Shown here piece after piece: positions 40,657 to 50,308 of a stretch of DNA of 64,000 bases. A program made the translations under genes and the position numbers. Positions within the stretch are counted from its first letter, which is position 1, and each line of letters starts with the position of its first letter. The stretch comes from Cellulomonas sp. Y8. GTDB taxonomy: Bacteria > Actinomycetota > Actinomycetes > Actinomycetales > Cellulomonadaceae. The stretch spans positions 1,736,001 through 1,800,000 of the forward strand of contig NZ_CP041203.1 in NCBI RefSeq assembly GCF_008033115.1. Reading direction: 5' to 3'. The notes beneath the pieces were generated by a model, which saw nothing but the letters and a program-made list of their open reading frames with translations, had not been told where the DNA came from and did not search any database.

Positions 40657-42992
40657 CTCCCCAACCCCACGAAGGGGTCCTGGTACATCCCCAGCAACGA
40701 CTCCTCGTCCACGAGGTCCATCATCGCGTGCCGGGCCTTCTCGAAGTAGGAGCTGATGGCGGGGGTCTCGATGTCGCCCATCGTGATCAGCCGCCCGCCC
40801 GGCTGCCAGACGTCGCGCATCTCCGGCGGGACCTCGACGACGCCGGCATTCACGAGCGCCAGGTAGGACGAGATCACCGACTTGTTCCGTCCGTCGATCG
40901 CCTCACCGGTCGCGGCGTCCCGCGCCGCGGCCTCGTTGCTGCCGAACGCGTCGGTGACCCGGTCCGTCGGGATCTCGGTGACCTGACCCCACGCCGCGTC
41001 CCACGCCTTCTTGCCGAGGTCGCCGACCGCACCGCCGACCTCGTCGGAGAACGGCACCGGGATCAGGCCCACCGCCTCCGAGACCAGACTGGTGAACGCG
41101 GCCACCTGCTGGTCCTGGGAACGGGCGCCCTCGACGGCGACCTCGCCGACCATCGCCTGCACGGCTCCCTCCACGCGCGCCGAGGTGCCGAGGATGTTCT
41201 GCACCGCCATCCTCCCCTCCTCGGTCAGGCCCGCACCGCCGAGATGCTGCTCCGTGACCCCGGCGAGCATCGCGTGCCGGTACCCGGCGACCCCCTCCGC
41301 CATCCGAGCCATCCCCTCCTCGCTGCTGACAGCGACGCGCAGGAGGCTCGTGGCGTCCCCGGAGTCGAGCATCGGGTAGTCGTCGAAGCGTGGCAGGTAC
41401 GGGTTCGAGGTGACGTCGAGCCATGGGGGCAGGCCCTCCTTGCCCGCCGCCACGGCTGCATCCAGGGCAGGCATGTAGTGCTTGAGGAGATCGGCGATCG
41501 GCTCCGACGCCAGACTCGCGCCCTCGACCGAGAAGCCCTCGTTCCGCGGCAGCATGTCGAAGGCCCGCGCGACGAACATCCCGGTGTCCGCAGGTGCGGA
41601 CCTCAGGTTGTCGGCGTCGGTCCCGACAGCCCGCACCACCTCCGCGATGCCCTGGAACCCGTCGCGCCAGTCCCGATCTGCGAGGTAGTACTGCGCCCGG
41701 GCGTCGGCCTCCTCGGAGAAGAACTCCAACCCCGAGGCGGGGTAGTGCGCGAGCTGCCCCAGGGCCGCGCCCATCGGGTCCGGCATGCGCGGCGACACGG
41801 GATCGAGCCCCAGCCCCCAGAGCGGCGAGCGCAGCGAGGCGGACTCGGTCCACAGCTCCGCGCGCTCGGGCTGTCCGCGCTCGAACTCGTCGAGCTCCCA
41901 GGTGACCCCGCGCACGAAGTCCTCGCCGTAGGTGCCCTCGCGGAGCAGGAAGTCGAGGACGGCCCCCTCCCCGCCGTTGACGGCGTACGTGCGGTCGTAC
42001 GCGAGCTGGGCGTCGCGGTCCGCAGTCGCGGTCGCGTAGCGGACCAGGTCCTGCCCGAACCGCTCCTGATCGAACCGAGGGTCGGTCGTCGCGGCCTGCA
42101 GGCCGGACCTGAGCTCCTCCGCGAGCCGGGTGAGCCCGCTGCGGTCCGGCACGTCGTGCAGCGCGAGGCTGAGCCCGGTGTAGGCGCCGAGCAGCCCGTC
42201 CGGTCCGAGCCGCTCGAACAGCGGAGCCATGACCTGGGGGTCGCCTCCGAACGCGTCGAGCAGCGCGGTGTACCGCGCGACCGCACCGGCGTCGGTGAAG
42301 TCCCGCCACTCGCGCGCCATCCGGTCGAGCCCGTCGGCGACCTCGGCGCCCAGGCCACCCTTCGCCTCGTCCGACAGGTGGCCGCCGAGCAGCGCGTACG
42401 CCTCCGGGTGGTCCAGCAGGTACCGGACCTGGTCCGCCGGGCTCTTGGCCTGGAAGTCGAGCAGCGCCTGCTGGTCCGCGAGGCTGCCGATGTCGTTGAC
42501 GTCGGTGGTCGCGGCGGCGGTCAGGGCGGCCGCGAGCGCCTGGTCGGCGGCGGCCGCGTCGGCGAGCGCCGTCTCGATCTGCTCGGCGACCTCCTGCTGG
42601 ACGGTGCGGGCGTAGGCCAGCTCGTCCTCGTCGTCGAAGGTCCGCGCGATGCTGACCGCCCCCGTCGCGTGGTCGATGTGCAGGCCGTTGTAGCCGCCCC
42701 GGCGCATGGCGCCCTGGAGCAGCTCCTTGGCGGCGGCGAGCGACGTCGCCGCCGCGTCGAGCGCCTCGATCACGCCGGTGGTCTCGGCGACCTGGGTGGC
42801 GAGCGCGCTCGACAGCCGGTCGTGCTCGGTGCGCGCGGCGGTGGCGTCCTCGAAGGTCCAGGAGGCGGGTGGCCGCCCCGCGTCGAGGTCGTCGTGCAGG
42901 CCGGTGAGGCTGCGGCGGTGCCCGACGACCGCCTCGGCGATCTCGGACAGGCGGGCGGGCTGCCAGGAGGCGAGCTGGGACGGGGAGACCAT
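40653..42992 (-). CDS. Large ESX-type exported protein (DUF6571-like)
   Basis: A 779-residue protein, ATG 42992 overlapping the stop of the WXG100 gene (TGATG). The N-terminal ~170 residues form helical hairpins of the type seen in large WXG/LXG proteins (WQPARLSEIAEAVVGHRRSL ... AAAKELLQGAMRRGG). The middle and C-terminus (DIGSLADQQALLDFQAKSPA, MARMAEGVAGYRHAMLAGVT, AIDGRNKSVISSYLALVNAG) resemble DUF6571 proteins of actinobacteria. No signal peptide is seen, so type VII secretion with the upstream WXG100 partner is the likely route. No catalytic motif was recognised at the C-terminus. Confidence 0.75.
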   Translation of the reverse strand: MVSPSQLASWQPARLSEIAEAVVGHRRSLTGLHDDLDAGRPPASWTFEDATAARTEHDRLSSALATQVAETTGVIEALDAAATSLAAAKELLQGAMRRGGYNGLHIDHATGAVSIARTFDDEDELAYARTVQQEVAEQIETALADAAAADQALAAALTAAATTDVNDIGSLADQQALLDFQAKSPADQVRYLLDHPEAYALLGGHLSDEAKGGLGAEVADGLDRMAREWRDFTDAGAVARYTALLDAFGGDPQVMAPLFERLGPDGLLGAYTGLSLALHDVPDRSGLTRLAEELRSGLQAATTDPRFDQERFGQDLVRYATATADRDAQLAYDRTYAVNGGEGAVLDFLLREGTYGEDFVRGVTWELDEFERGQPERAELWTESASLRSPLWGLGLDPVSPRMPDPMGAALGQLAHYPASGLEFFSEEADARAQYYLADRDWRDGFQGIAEVVRAVGTDADNLRSAPADTGMFVARAFDMLPRNEGFSVEGASLASEPIADLLKHYMPALDAAVAAGKEGLPPWLDVTSNPYLPRFDDYPMLDSGDATSLLRVAVSSEEGMARMAEGVAGYRHAMLAGVTEQHLGGAGLTEEGRMAVQNILGTSARVEGAVQAMVGEVAVEGARSQDQQVAAFTSLVSEAVGLIPVPFSDEVGGAVGDLGKKAWDAAWGQVTEIPTDRVTDAFGSNEAAARDAATGEAIDGRNKSVISSYLALVNAGVVEVPPEMRDVWQPGGRLITMGDIETPAISSYFEKARHAMMDLVDEESLLGMYQDPFVGLGR

Positions 42993-43288
42993 CAGGACGG
43001 CACCGGCCCGAGGCGGTCGAACCGGGTGGCGACGCCGTCGTTGGTCGACGTCCAGCTCCCGGCCGCGGATCGCATCGACTCCGCCTGCGCGTCGGCGCTC
43101 GTCGCCCAGCGGGTGTAGGCGTCGGACCAGGCGGTGGCCAGGGCCGACCCCGCGCCGGCGCTGGCGCTCCCCGCGAGGGCGGAGGCGATGTCGCCCACCT
43201 CCGACGGGACGTGCTGGCGCACGGTGCTCGCGACGGACTCGATGGTGCCGGCGGCCGCTCGAACGGCCGCCGTGTCGATCTCTCCCAC
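42992..43288 (-). CDS. WXG100-family ESX protein
   Basis: A 98-residue helical-hairpin protein from GTG 43288 (MGEIDTAAVRAAAGTIESVA). The central turn around ATAWSDAYTRWATSADAQ takes the place of the WxG motif. It is first in a three-gene unit with overlaps at both junctions and probably forms a heterodimer with the N-terminal hairpins of the next protein for type VII export. The core ESX secretion genes are not in this window. Confidence 0.75.
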   Translation of the reverse strand: MGEIDTAAVRAAAGTIESVASTVRQHVPSEVGDIASALAGSASAGAGSALATAWSDAYTRWATSADAQAESMRSAAGSWTSTNDGVATRFDRLGPVPS

Positions 43289-43419
43289 GGCCTCTCCCCC
43301 TGCTGACGTCGTGATCCACCGACGAGAGTAGGGGGGAACGGCCGTCCCGCACGCCACACTGGGGACGCCGTCGCCCACCCGGGTGGTGCCCGCCACCCGC
43401 ACGAACGCCCGGAGCCCGC

Positions 43420-45414
43420 ATGCCCCGCCACCGCCGACCCGACCGCCTCGCGCGCGCCGGTGCCGCCATCGCGTCCGCCGTCCTGCTCGCCGCCGGTCCC
43501 GGCGCGGCGCGCGCCGTCGCGGACCCGCCGCTCGACCTCCCCACGGCCGTCACCGACCCGGCGGACGTGCTGTCGCCCGCGGACGAGGCCCGGGTCGCCG
43601 ACGCGCTCGCCGGGCTGGCGGAGGCCTCGCCGTACCAGCTGTTCGTCGTCTACGTGGACTCGTTCGACGGCCTGGGCAACCGCGCCTGGGCGGACGCCAC
43701 CGCCGAGGCGTCCGGCCTGGGACGGGACGACATCCTGCTGGCCGTCGCGGTCGACGACCGCCGGTACCAGGTGTCCGTCGACGGCGACATCGCGCTGACC
43801 GACGACGCGCTGACCCGGGTGGAGCAGGACGACATCGAGCCGGCGCTCCGCGACGACGACTGGGCGGGCGCGGCGGTCGCGGCGGCGGAGGGCTACGAGC
43901 GGGCGGCGAACCCGCCGGCGGGCACGGGGACGATCGTGCTGCGCGTGCTGCTCGTCCTCGGTGCCCTGGCGCTGCTCGGCTACGGGCTGGCGCGGCTGGT
44001 CCGGCACCGCCGCGCCGCGGCCCGCGCCGAGGAGGAGCTCGACGCCCTGGACGAGCGGTCCTCGCGCGCGCTCGTCGCCACCGACGACGCCGTGGCGTCC
44101 GCGGCGCAGGAGGTGGCGTTCGCCGAGGCGCAGTTCGGCGCCGAGGCGGCGGCGCCGTTCGCCGCAGCCCTCGGGCAGGCCCGCGAGCTGCTGACCGAGG
44201 CCTTCCGGTCCCGGCAGCTGCTGGACGACGACGAGCACGACACCGAAGCCCGGCGCACCAGCCTGGCGTACGCGGTCCTCGACGCCTGCACGCGGGTCGA
44301 GCAGGTGCTCGCGGCCCAGCGGGAGCCGCTCGTGGCGCTCCGGGCGCTGCACGAGCGCGCGCCCGCGGACCTGGCGGAGGTGCGCGACGCCGCCACGGCC
44401 GCGGCCGTCCGGACCGGGGAGACGGGGGCGGTGTGGGACGCGATCCGACCCCGGTACGCGCCGTCGGCGACCGCGGACGTGCCGGGCGTGCTCGCCGACG
44501 CGGCGACGCTCGCGGCGCGCGCGGGCACCGAGGCGGACGCCGGCCTGGCGGTGGTCGACACCGACCGGGCGGCCGCCCTGGCGCACGCCCGCGAGGCGCG
44601 GACGGCGCTGGACCGCGCGGTCGCGGTGCTCGACGCGCTCGACCGCCGCGCCGCCGACCTGGAGACCGCGCCGCAGGCCATCGCCGCGGTCGTGGCGGAG
44701 ATCGACGCGGATCTCGCCGACGCCCGGCGGTTCGACGCGCCGGGCCTCGCAGAGGTCGTGACGGCCGCGGGGCGGGCGCGCGACCGGGCCGGGTCCGCGG
44801 AGGCCGGCCAGGACCCGCTCGCCGTGCTCGGCGCGCTGACGGAGGCCGAGCGCGCGCTCGACGGGGTGCTGGACCCGCTCCGCGAGACCGAGGCCGCCCG
44901 CGCGCACGCCCAGGAGCGGCTGCCGCAGGCGACGGCGACGGCGCGCGCCCGCATCGCCGGGGTCGAGTCGACGATCGCGCGCGGCCGCTGGTCGATCGGC
45001 GCCGCGACCCGCACCCGGCTGGCGGAGGCCGCCCGCCTGACCGCGCAGGGGGAGGCGGCGGTCACGGGCGACCCCGTCACGGCGCTCCGCGTCCTGCGGG
45101 CCGCCGCCGAGCGGGCCGAGGAGGCGCAGCGCGCGGCGCTGGCGGACATCGAGTCCGCGCGACGGCGGGCCGAGGCGGCGGACGACGGGCCGTCCTGGTC
45201 GTCGGGCGGGTCGTCGTGGTCCTGGTCGTGGTCGTCGGGAGGGGGCGGGTCGAGCGGCCGGTCGGGCGGTGCGCGGCGGTCGGGCGGGTCGTCGGGCGGA
45301 TGGTCCGGCGGCGGCCGCTCCGGCAGCAGCCGGTCGAGCGGCCGGTCCGGGGGCTCGCGGTCGAGCGGCAGCCGCTCGGGTGGTGGCCGCCGGGGCGGTG
45401 GCGGGCGCTTCTGA
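43420..45414 (+). CDS. TPM-domain membrane protein with Ser/Gly-rich tail
   Basis: A 664-residue exported membrane protein. A signal peptide (ending AARAVADPP, about 33) leads into a TPM domain (about 40-165: VTDPADVLSPADEARVADAL, DSFDGLGNRAWADATAEASG, DILLAVAVDDRRYQVSV), then a membrane helix (VLRVLLVLGALALLGYGLAR), 380 residues of Ala/Arg/Glu-rich coiled coil and a 75-residue Ser/Gly/Arg tail. TPM domains (YgcG/PspC-associated, TLP18.3) are thought to act at membranes, in some cases as phosphatases. The coiled coil is probably cytoplasmic. A strong terminator follows. Confidence 0.88.
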   Translation: MPRHRRPDRLARAGAAIASAVLLAAGPGAARAVADPPLDLPTAVTDPADVLSPADEARVADALAGLAEASPYQLFVVYVDSFDGLGNRAWADATAEASGLGRDDILLAVAVDDRRYQVSVDGDIALTDDALTRVEQDDIEPALRDDDWAGAAVAAAEGYERAANPPAGTGTIVLRVLLVLGALALLGYGLARLVRHRRAAARAEEELDALDERSSRALVATDDAVASAAQEVAFAEAQFGAEAAAPFAAALGQARELLTEAFRSRQLLDDDEHDTEARRTSLAYAVLDACTRVEQVLAAQREPLVALRALHERAPADLAEVRDAATAAAVRTGETGAVWDAIRPRYAPSATADVPGVLADAATLAARAGTEADAGLAVVDTDRAAALAHAREARTALDRAVAVLDALDRRAADLETAPQAIAAVVAEIDADLADARRFDAPGLAEVVTAAGRARDRAGSAEAGQDPLAVLGALTEAERALDGVLDPLRETEAARAHAQERLPQATATARARIAGVESTIARGRWSIGAATRTRLAEAARLTAQGEAAVTGDPVTALRVLRAAAERAEEAQRAALADIESARRRAEAADDGPSWSSGGSSWSWSWSSGGGGSSGRSGGARRSGGSSGGWSGGGRSGSSRSSGRSGGSRSSGSRSGGGRRGGGGRF

Positions 45415-45460
45415 CGCGCGGCCCGGGCCTGGCGCGGACGGCGCCGGCACCCGACACGCG

Positions 45461-45493
45461 ACGAGGGCCCGGTCGCCATGACCGGGCCCTCGT
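45461..45493. terminator. Hairpin shared by TPM gene and tRNA-Ser
   Basis: Perfect 14-bp stem ACGAGGGCCCGGTC / GACCGGGCCCTCGT with loop GCCAT, between a + strand gene and a - strand tRNA. Confidence 0.85.
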
Positions 45494-45498
45494 GGAAG

Positions 45499-45587
45499 CG
45501 GAGACGGTGGGATTTGAACCCACGGAAGGGTTGCCCCTTCACGACCTTAGCAGGGTCGCGCACTAGACCTGGCTATGCGACGTCTCC
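45499..45587 (-). tRNA. tRNA-Ser (anticodon GCT)
   Basis: The - strand starts GGAGACG and ends CGTCTCC plus discriminator G. It has a long variable arm, as class II tRNAs do, a T-arm GTGGG-TTCAAAT-CCCAC, and an anticodon stem CGACC/GGTCG enclosing CTGCTAA with anticodon GCT. No CCA is encoded. Confidence 0.95.
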
Positions 45588-45663
45588 AGACTGCGACACA
45601 GTACCGGGCGTCCCGGGCACCCGGCAAAGCGGCCCTCGCGGGCGGCCCGCGGCGCCCGCCCGG

Positions 45664-46938
45664 TCAGTGCTCGAAGCCCCACTCCCGGTCGGTCAGCATC
45701 CGCGCGACGGCCAGCCCGACCGACAGCGCGACGACCACCAGACCGGCCTGGACGCCGTACGCCAGCGCCTGGGTGGTGTCGCCGTTCGACAGGTAGAACA
45801 CCGACCGGTACGCCGAGACGCCCGGCACCATGATGACGACGGCGGGGACGGACACGGTGATCCGCGGGACCCCGAGCCGTGGCGCGATCACGGCGGCGAG
45901 CAGCCCGACCAGCAGCGCTGCCCCCGCCGCCGCGGCCTGCGGCGCGACCTCGCCGACGAGGTACAGCCGGCCCGTGTTGGCCACCATCCCGACGACGGCG
46001 GCGCCCAGGGCCATCCGCCACGGGCTGTTGAACATGAGCGCGAAGCCGAGCACGCCCACGAAGCTCGCGACCATGCGCAGCACCAGCAGCAGCCCGGAGT
46101 GCAGCACCGGACCGGCCTCGGGGTCCGGGGACAGCCCGACCGCGATCGACACGCCCCAGACCGCGAGCGCCGCCGAGGTGAGGATCATCAGCGCGTAGGT
46201 CAGCCGCGCGACCCCCGCGGAGAAGTCGAGCTTCGCGAGGTCGAGGCCTCCGGTCACCAGCGGGAAGCCGGGCACCAGGAACAGCACCGCGGAGACGTAC
46301 CCCGCCGCGTGCCGCACCTCCGTGGCGCCGAGCTCGTGCACGGCGGACACCAGCCCGAGGTACGCCAGGCACGCCAGCGCGGCGGCCAGCATGGTGACGC
46401 CGAACTGGTTGAACCCGCGGTGCAGCAGCAGCCGTCGGGTGAGCTGGCCGAGCCAGGCCGCGACGAACGCACCGGCCATCTCGACCGGGCCGCCGTTGTT
46501 GAGGAACGCGAACGCCGCGCAGGCGACCGCCGCCCACAGCGCGTTGACCGCGTCGGGGTAGAGCGGTCGCTTGCGCTCGATCCGGTCGAGCTCGGCGGAC
46601 ACCTCGTCGACGGTGGCGCGCCGGCCCGACCGGGCGAGCGACCCGGCGAGGTGCTCGAGCTCGGCCAGCCGGTCCGCGTTGATGCCGACGGACCGGACCT
46701 CGGCGACCTCGGTGCGGAAGCTCGGGCCGCGGTGCGAGGTCGTGGTGATCTCGGTGAGCGTCACGTGGGCCTCGTGGCGGTCGACGCCGATCGCCCGGGC
46801 GATCCGGGCCATCGACGACTTGACCCGGTAGGAGCCCGTCCCCGCGGACAGGCTGAGCCGCCCGACGCGGAGGGCGACGCCGGACTGGCGGATGAGCTCG
46901 AGCTCGTCGTCGGTCGGTTGGGTCGGCACGCGCACCAT
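45664..46938 (-). CDS. thrE: ThrE-family threonine/serine exporter
   Basis: A 424-residue protein with an N-terminal soluble domain (ELELIRQSGVALRVGRLSLS, SHRGPSFRTEVAEVRSVGIN) and about ten membrane helices. Both halves of the ThrE architecture (DUF1212-like and DUF3815-like) are fused in one chain, as in Corynebacterium ThrE. Signature pieces are VPGFPLVTGGLDLAKLDFSA and VPGVSAYRSVFYLSNGDTTQ. It should export L-threonine/L-serine by proton-motive force. Single gene; the ATG at 46938 begins MVRVPTQPTD. Confidence 0.9.
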   Translation of the reverse strand: MVRVPTQPTDDELELIRQSGVALRVGRLSLSAGTGSYRVKSSMARIARAIGVDRHEAHVTLTEITTTSHRGPSFRTEVAEVRSVGINADRLAELEHLAGSLARSGRRATVDEVSAELDRIERKRPLYPDAVNALWAAVACAAFAFLNNGGPVEMAGAFVAAWLGQLTRRLLLHRGFNQFGVTMLAAALACLAYLGLVSAVHELGATEVRHAAGYVSAVLFLVPGFPLVTGGLDLAKLDFSAGVARLTYALMILTSAALAVWGVSIAVGLSPDPEAGPVLHSGLLLVLRMVASFVGVLGFALMFNSPWRMALGAAVVGMVANTGRLYLVGEVAPQAAAAGAALLVGLLAAVIAPRLGVPRITVSVPAVVIMVPGVSAYRSVFYLSNGDTTQALAYGVQAGLVVVALSVGLAVARMLTDREWGFEH

Positions 46939-47085
46939 GATGGCGGCCCGGCACCGTCCTGAGCGGGACGTCGGTACCGGGTGGCGCGCGGCCGGTCACC
47001 GCCACCCCTCGCCGGGCGGCGCACCCGTCGGTACCGTGACCGGACGTGCTGGTCGGGGGCCGGCGCACGAGGCATCGGGGGCACG

Positions 47086-49896
47086 GTGCGGACGAGGTCG
47101 GGCAGCGGAGCGCGGCGGGACGCCACGACGACGGCGGCACAGGAGGCACGACCGCGCGCGCGTCGCCGGTGGTCCGCAGCCGCGGTGGGCGGGCTGCTGC
47201 TCGCGGCCCTGGTCCCCGGCGGGCCGGCGCAGGCCGCCCCCGCGGACGACTGCGCGGCGCCCACCCGGACCGTCAGCGGCGGGGCGACCGGCGCGGCGCT
47301 CGACATCGCCGCCGGCGAGGTCGTCCTGCTCGCGGGCGGGACCCAGGTCGGCGGGGTCGGCTCGCTGCCGGCGGGCGCGACGCTGTGCGTGGCGGCGGGG
47401 GCGACGCTCGCGCCGGCCTACATGAACAACGCGGCCGGCACGATCTACGTCGCGCCGGGCGGGACGGCGACGATGCCGTCCGTCGCGGTGAACGCGGGGT
47501 TCGTGCTGGACAACGCCGGGACGGCCACGTTCGCCGGGCTCGCGCTCAACGGCCCGGGGACCGTGTTCAACGCGGCGGGGGCGACGCTGACCATCACCGG
47601 CGCGTTCACCCCCGCGGCCGGCACGGTCGTCAACGACGGCACGCTGGCGCTGCCGGGCGGCGCGACGCTCAACTCCGCGGTCTCGCTCACCAACAACGGC
47701 ACGCTCACGGCCGCGGGCACGACGATCGTCAACGGCCCGTTCCGGAACGCCGGCACCGCGACGCTCGCCGGCGACCTGGTCGTCAACGGCTCGGGCGCGC
47801 TGACCAACCTGTGCGCGCTCCAGGCGGCCGGCGGGTTCACCAACAACGGGGGGTCAAGCAGCACCGGCCTGGTCGCGCTGGGTGGCGGCTTCGTCAACCA
47901 GGGCACCTGGCGGCAGGCGCCCACCGGCGCGCTCACCGCGACCACGCTCGCCGACGACGGCGCCGTCACCGGGTTCGGGCGGTACGTGTTCAGCGGCACG
48001 ACCGGGGTGCAGGGCGGGTTCGACGGCGACTCCGCGTTCGTGCCGATCTTCGTCGACGTCCCCGGCGCGACCTTCCCCGACACCGGCGGGGGTTCGGTGA
48101 CCAACGTCGACCTGCGCGCCCTCACGGTGCCCGGGCCCGCCGACTACCCCGCGCCCGACTGCGCCGACCCGGTCGGTCCCGCGTCCGCGGACGTGCAGGT
48201 CAGCAAGACCGGGCCGGCCTTCGTGGGCCCCGGCGGCCAGCTCACGTACACGGTCGACGTGACCAACGCCGGGCCCGACGAGGCGGTCGGCGTCACCGTC
48301 ACCGACGCGCTCCCGCCCGCCCTCACCGGCGTGACGGCGTCGGGCGGCGGGGTGGTCGCCCCGCCGACGGTCACCTGGTCGCTGGGGACGCTCGCGGTCG
48401 GCGCGACGGTCACGCTCACCGTCACCGGCACCGCGCCGGACAGCGGCGTGCTGGTGAACACGGTGAGCGCCACCGCGACCACGCCCGACCCGGACGCCTC
48501 GAACAACGACGGCACGGCCGGGTCCGAGACGGTGACCACCGAGGTCACGCCGGGGCCGGACGTCGTGGACCCGCCGACCGCCGACGACCTCGTGCGGGAG
48601 ACCGTGGTCGGGCGGCCGATCGTCTCGACCGTCACCGGCAGCAGCCCCGACCCGGACCTGCAGCTGCGGTTCAGCACCGTGACGGGACCGTCCGACGGCG
48701 TGCTGATCCTGCTGCCCGGCGGCCGGTTCGGGTACCTCCCGGACGCCGGGTTCGTCGGCACGGACTCGTTCACGTACCAGGTGTGCGACAACCAGGACCC
48801 GGTGCGGTGCAGCGCCCCCGCCACGGTGACCCTGATCGTGCACCCGCTCGCGGTCGACGACGAGACGACCACCCTCGTGAACACCGCCGTCACCATCGAC
48901 GTGCTCGCCAACGACCCGCCCGGGGCGGTGCTGTCCCCGACGCTCGTCGACCTGCCCGACCACGGCCTCGTCACCGTCGACCCCGCGACCGGGTCCGTCG
49001 TCTACACCCCCGGCCCCGGCTACCTCGGCACGGACTCCTTCACGTACCAGGCGTGCTCGCCCGACGACTCGGCCGACTGCGCCACCGCCGTCGTGACCGT
49101 GCACGTGTGGCCGGACAACCTGCCGCCGGCCGCGCCGCCGCTGTTCCTGGAGACGACGGTCGACACCCCCGTCTCGGGCGACCCCGCCGTCAGCGACCCC
49201 GACGGCGACGCGGTCACGATCGTGCAGACGTTCCCGACCGCCGCCGGCGGCACCGTGACGCTCGCCGGCGGCACGACCACCTACACGCCGCCGCCCGGGT
49301 TCGCCGGTCGCGACCTGTACCAGTACACGGTGTGCGACGACGGGATCCCGGTGCTGTGCAGCACCGGCCTCGTGACGGTGCTCGTCGACCCGGTGGCGGT
49401 GGACGACGCCGCGACGACGCCCGAGGGCACCCCGGTGGCGATCGACGTCGCCGCCAACGACTCCGGCACGGTCCTGCCGCCGGACGTCACCGTGCCGCCG
49501 GCGCACGGCACGGTCGCACTGGTCGACGGCGTGCTGGTCTACACGCCGGCGCCCGGGTTCGTCGGGACGGACACGTTCACCTACCAGGTGTGCGCGGCCG
49601 ACGTGTCGCCCGCCTGCGCGAGCGCGGACGTCAGCGTCGTGGTGACCGGCGCGGAGGACCCGGGCGAGAGCGGCCCGGGCGGCGGGACCGGCGGGTCGAC
49701 CGGGGACTCCGGCGGGTCGACGGGCGGCGGCTCGGGCGTGCTCGCGGCCGGCGACCTGCCCCGCACCGGCGCCGAGACCCTGCCGCTCGCGGTGCTGGCG
49801 CTCGGCCTGGCCGGGGCTGGCGTCGCACTGCGGGTGGCCGTGCTCCGGTCCCGGCCGGCGCGGGTCCGGGTCCGGGGGCGGGACTCCCGCCGCTGA
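47086..49896 (+). CDS. Large sortase-anchored surface protein with DUF11 and cadherin-like repeats
   Basis: A 936-residue exported protein from GTG 47086. After a signal peptide (ending GGPAQAAPAD) come a 350-residue Thr/Asn/Gly-rich beta-helix-like region (NNAAGTIYVAPGGTATMPSV), a DUF11 repeat (VQVSKTGPAFVGPGGQLTYT), four 'VDDxATTxxGTPVxIDVxAND' Big_9/tandem-95 repeats with FTYQVC strands and a Gly/Ser-rich stalk. The end LPRTGAE-hydrophobic-RSRPARVRVR is a sortase signal. It is probably a wall-anchored adhesin or scaffolding protein. It has no catalytic domain. Confidence 0.87.
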   Translation: MRTRSGSGARRDATTTAAQEARPRARRRWSAAAVGGLLLAALVPGGPAQAAPADDCAAPTRTVSGGATGAALDIAAGEVVLLAGGTQVGGVGSLPAGATLCVAAGATLAPAYMNNAAGTIYVAPGGTATMPSVAVNAGFVLDNAGTATFAGLALNGPGTVFNAAGATLTITGAFTPAAGTVVNDGTLALPGGATLNSAVSLTNNGTLTAAGTTIVNGPFRNAGTATLAGDLVVNGSGALTNLCALQAAGGFTNNGGSSSTGLVALGGGFVNQGTWRQAPTGALTATTLADDGAVTGFGRYVFSGTTGVQGGFDGDSAFVPIFVDVPGATFPDTGGGSVTNVDLRALTVPGPADYPAPDCADPVGPASADVQVSKTGPAFVGPGGQLTYTVDVTNAGPDEAVGVTVTDALPPALTGVTASGGGVVAPPTVTWSLGTLAVGATVTLTVTGTAPDSGVLVNTVSATATTPDPDASNNDGTAGSETVTTEVTPGPDVVDPPTADDLVRETVVGRPIVSTVTGSSPDPDLQLRFSTVTGPSDGVLILLPGGRFGYLPDAGFVGTDSFTYQVCDNQDPVRCSAPATVTLIVHPLAVDDETTTLVNTAVTIDVLANDPPGAVLSPTLVDLPDHGLVTVDPATGSVVYTPGPGYLGTDSFTYQACSPDDSADCATAVVTVHVWPDNLPPAAPPLFLETTVDTPVSGDPAVSDPDGDAVTIVQTFPTAAGGTVTLAGGTTTYTPPPGFAGRDLYQYTVCDDGIPVLCSTGLVTVLVDPVAVDDAATTPEGTPVAIDVAANDSGTVLPPDVTVPPAHGTVALVDGVLVYTPAPGFVGTDTFTYQVCAADVSPACASADVSVVVTGAEDPGESGPGGGTGGSTGDSGGSTGGGSGVLAAGDLPRTGAETLPLAVLALGLAGAGVALRVAVLRSRPARVRVRGRDSRR

Positions 49897-49915
49897 CCCG
49901 CCCGATACTGGTCGG

Positions 49916-50308
49916 GTGCCGACCCCGACCCGCTGCCCCTGCCTGAGCGGCCTGCCCTACGACGAGTGCTGCGGGCCGCGGCACCGGGGTGAGCGGACCG
50001 CCGCCACCGCCGAGGCGCTCATGCGGTCCCGGTACAGCGCGTTCGCCGTCGGGGACGCCGCGTACCTCCTGAGGACCTGGCACCCCTCGACCCGCCCCCG
50101 GACGGTCGACCTCGACGACGCGGTGGTGTGGCGGAGGCTGGACGTCCTCGGCACCGACCGCGGCGGACCGTTCGACTCCGCCGGGACCGTCGAGTTCCGC
50201 GCCTCGTACAGCGACCCGCAGGGTCGCGGGTCGCTGCACGAGGTCAGCCGGTTCGTCCGCGAGGACGGCGCCTGGACCTACGTCGACGGGTCCGTGGACC
50301 CCGGCTGA
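49916..50308 (+). CDS. ychJ: YchJ-family (UPF0225) SEC-C protein
   Basis: A 130-residue protein from GTG 49916. The N-terminal SEC-C zinc motif [15 protein letters not shown] is followed by the YchJ core ([58 protein letters not shown]), an NTF2-like fold. The role is unknown; SEC-C is a zinc-binding metal-delivery type motif. Its 3' end overlaps the convergent surface-protein gene by 31 bases. Confidence 0.9.
   Translation: MPTPTRCPCLSGLPYDECCGPRHRGERTAATAEALMRSRYSAFAVGDAAYLLRTWHPSTRPRTVDLDDAVVWRRLDVLGTDRGGPFDSAGTVEFRASYSDPQGRGSLHEVSRFVREDGAWTYVDGSVDPG

Noticed and set aside
40903..45450. 1515-codon - strand frame across the WXG operon and TPM gene
   Set aside because: Mostly a shadow of genes in other frames; no coherent domain structure.
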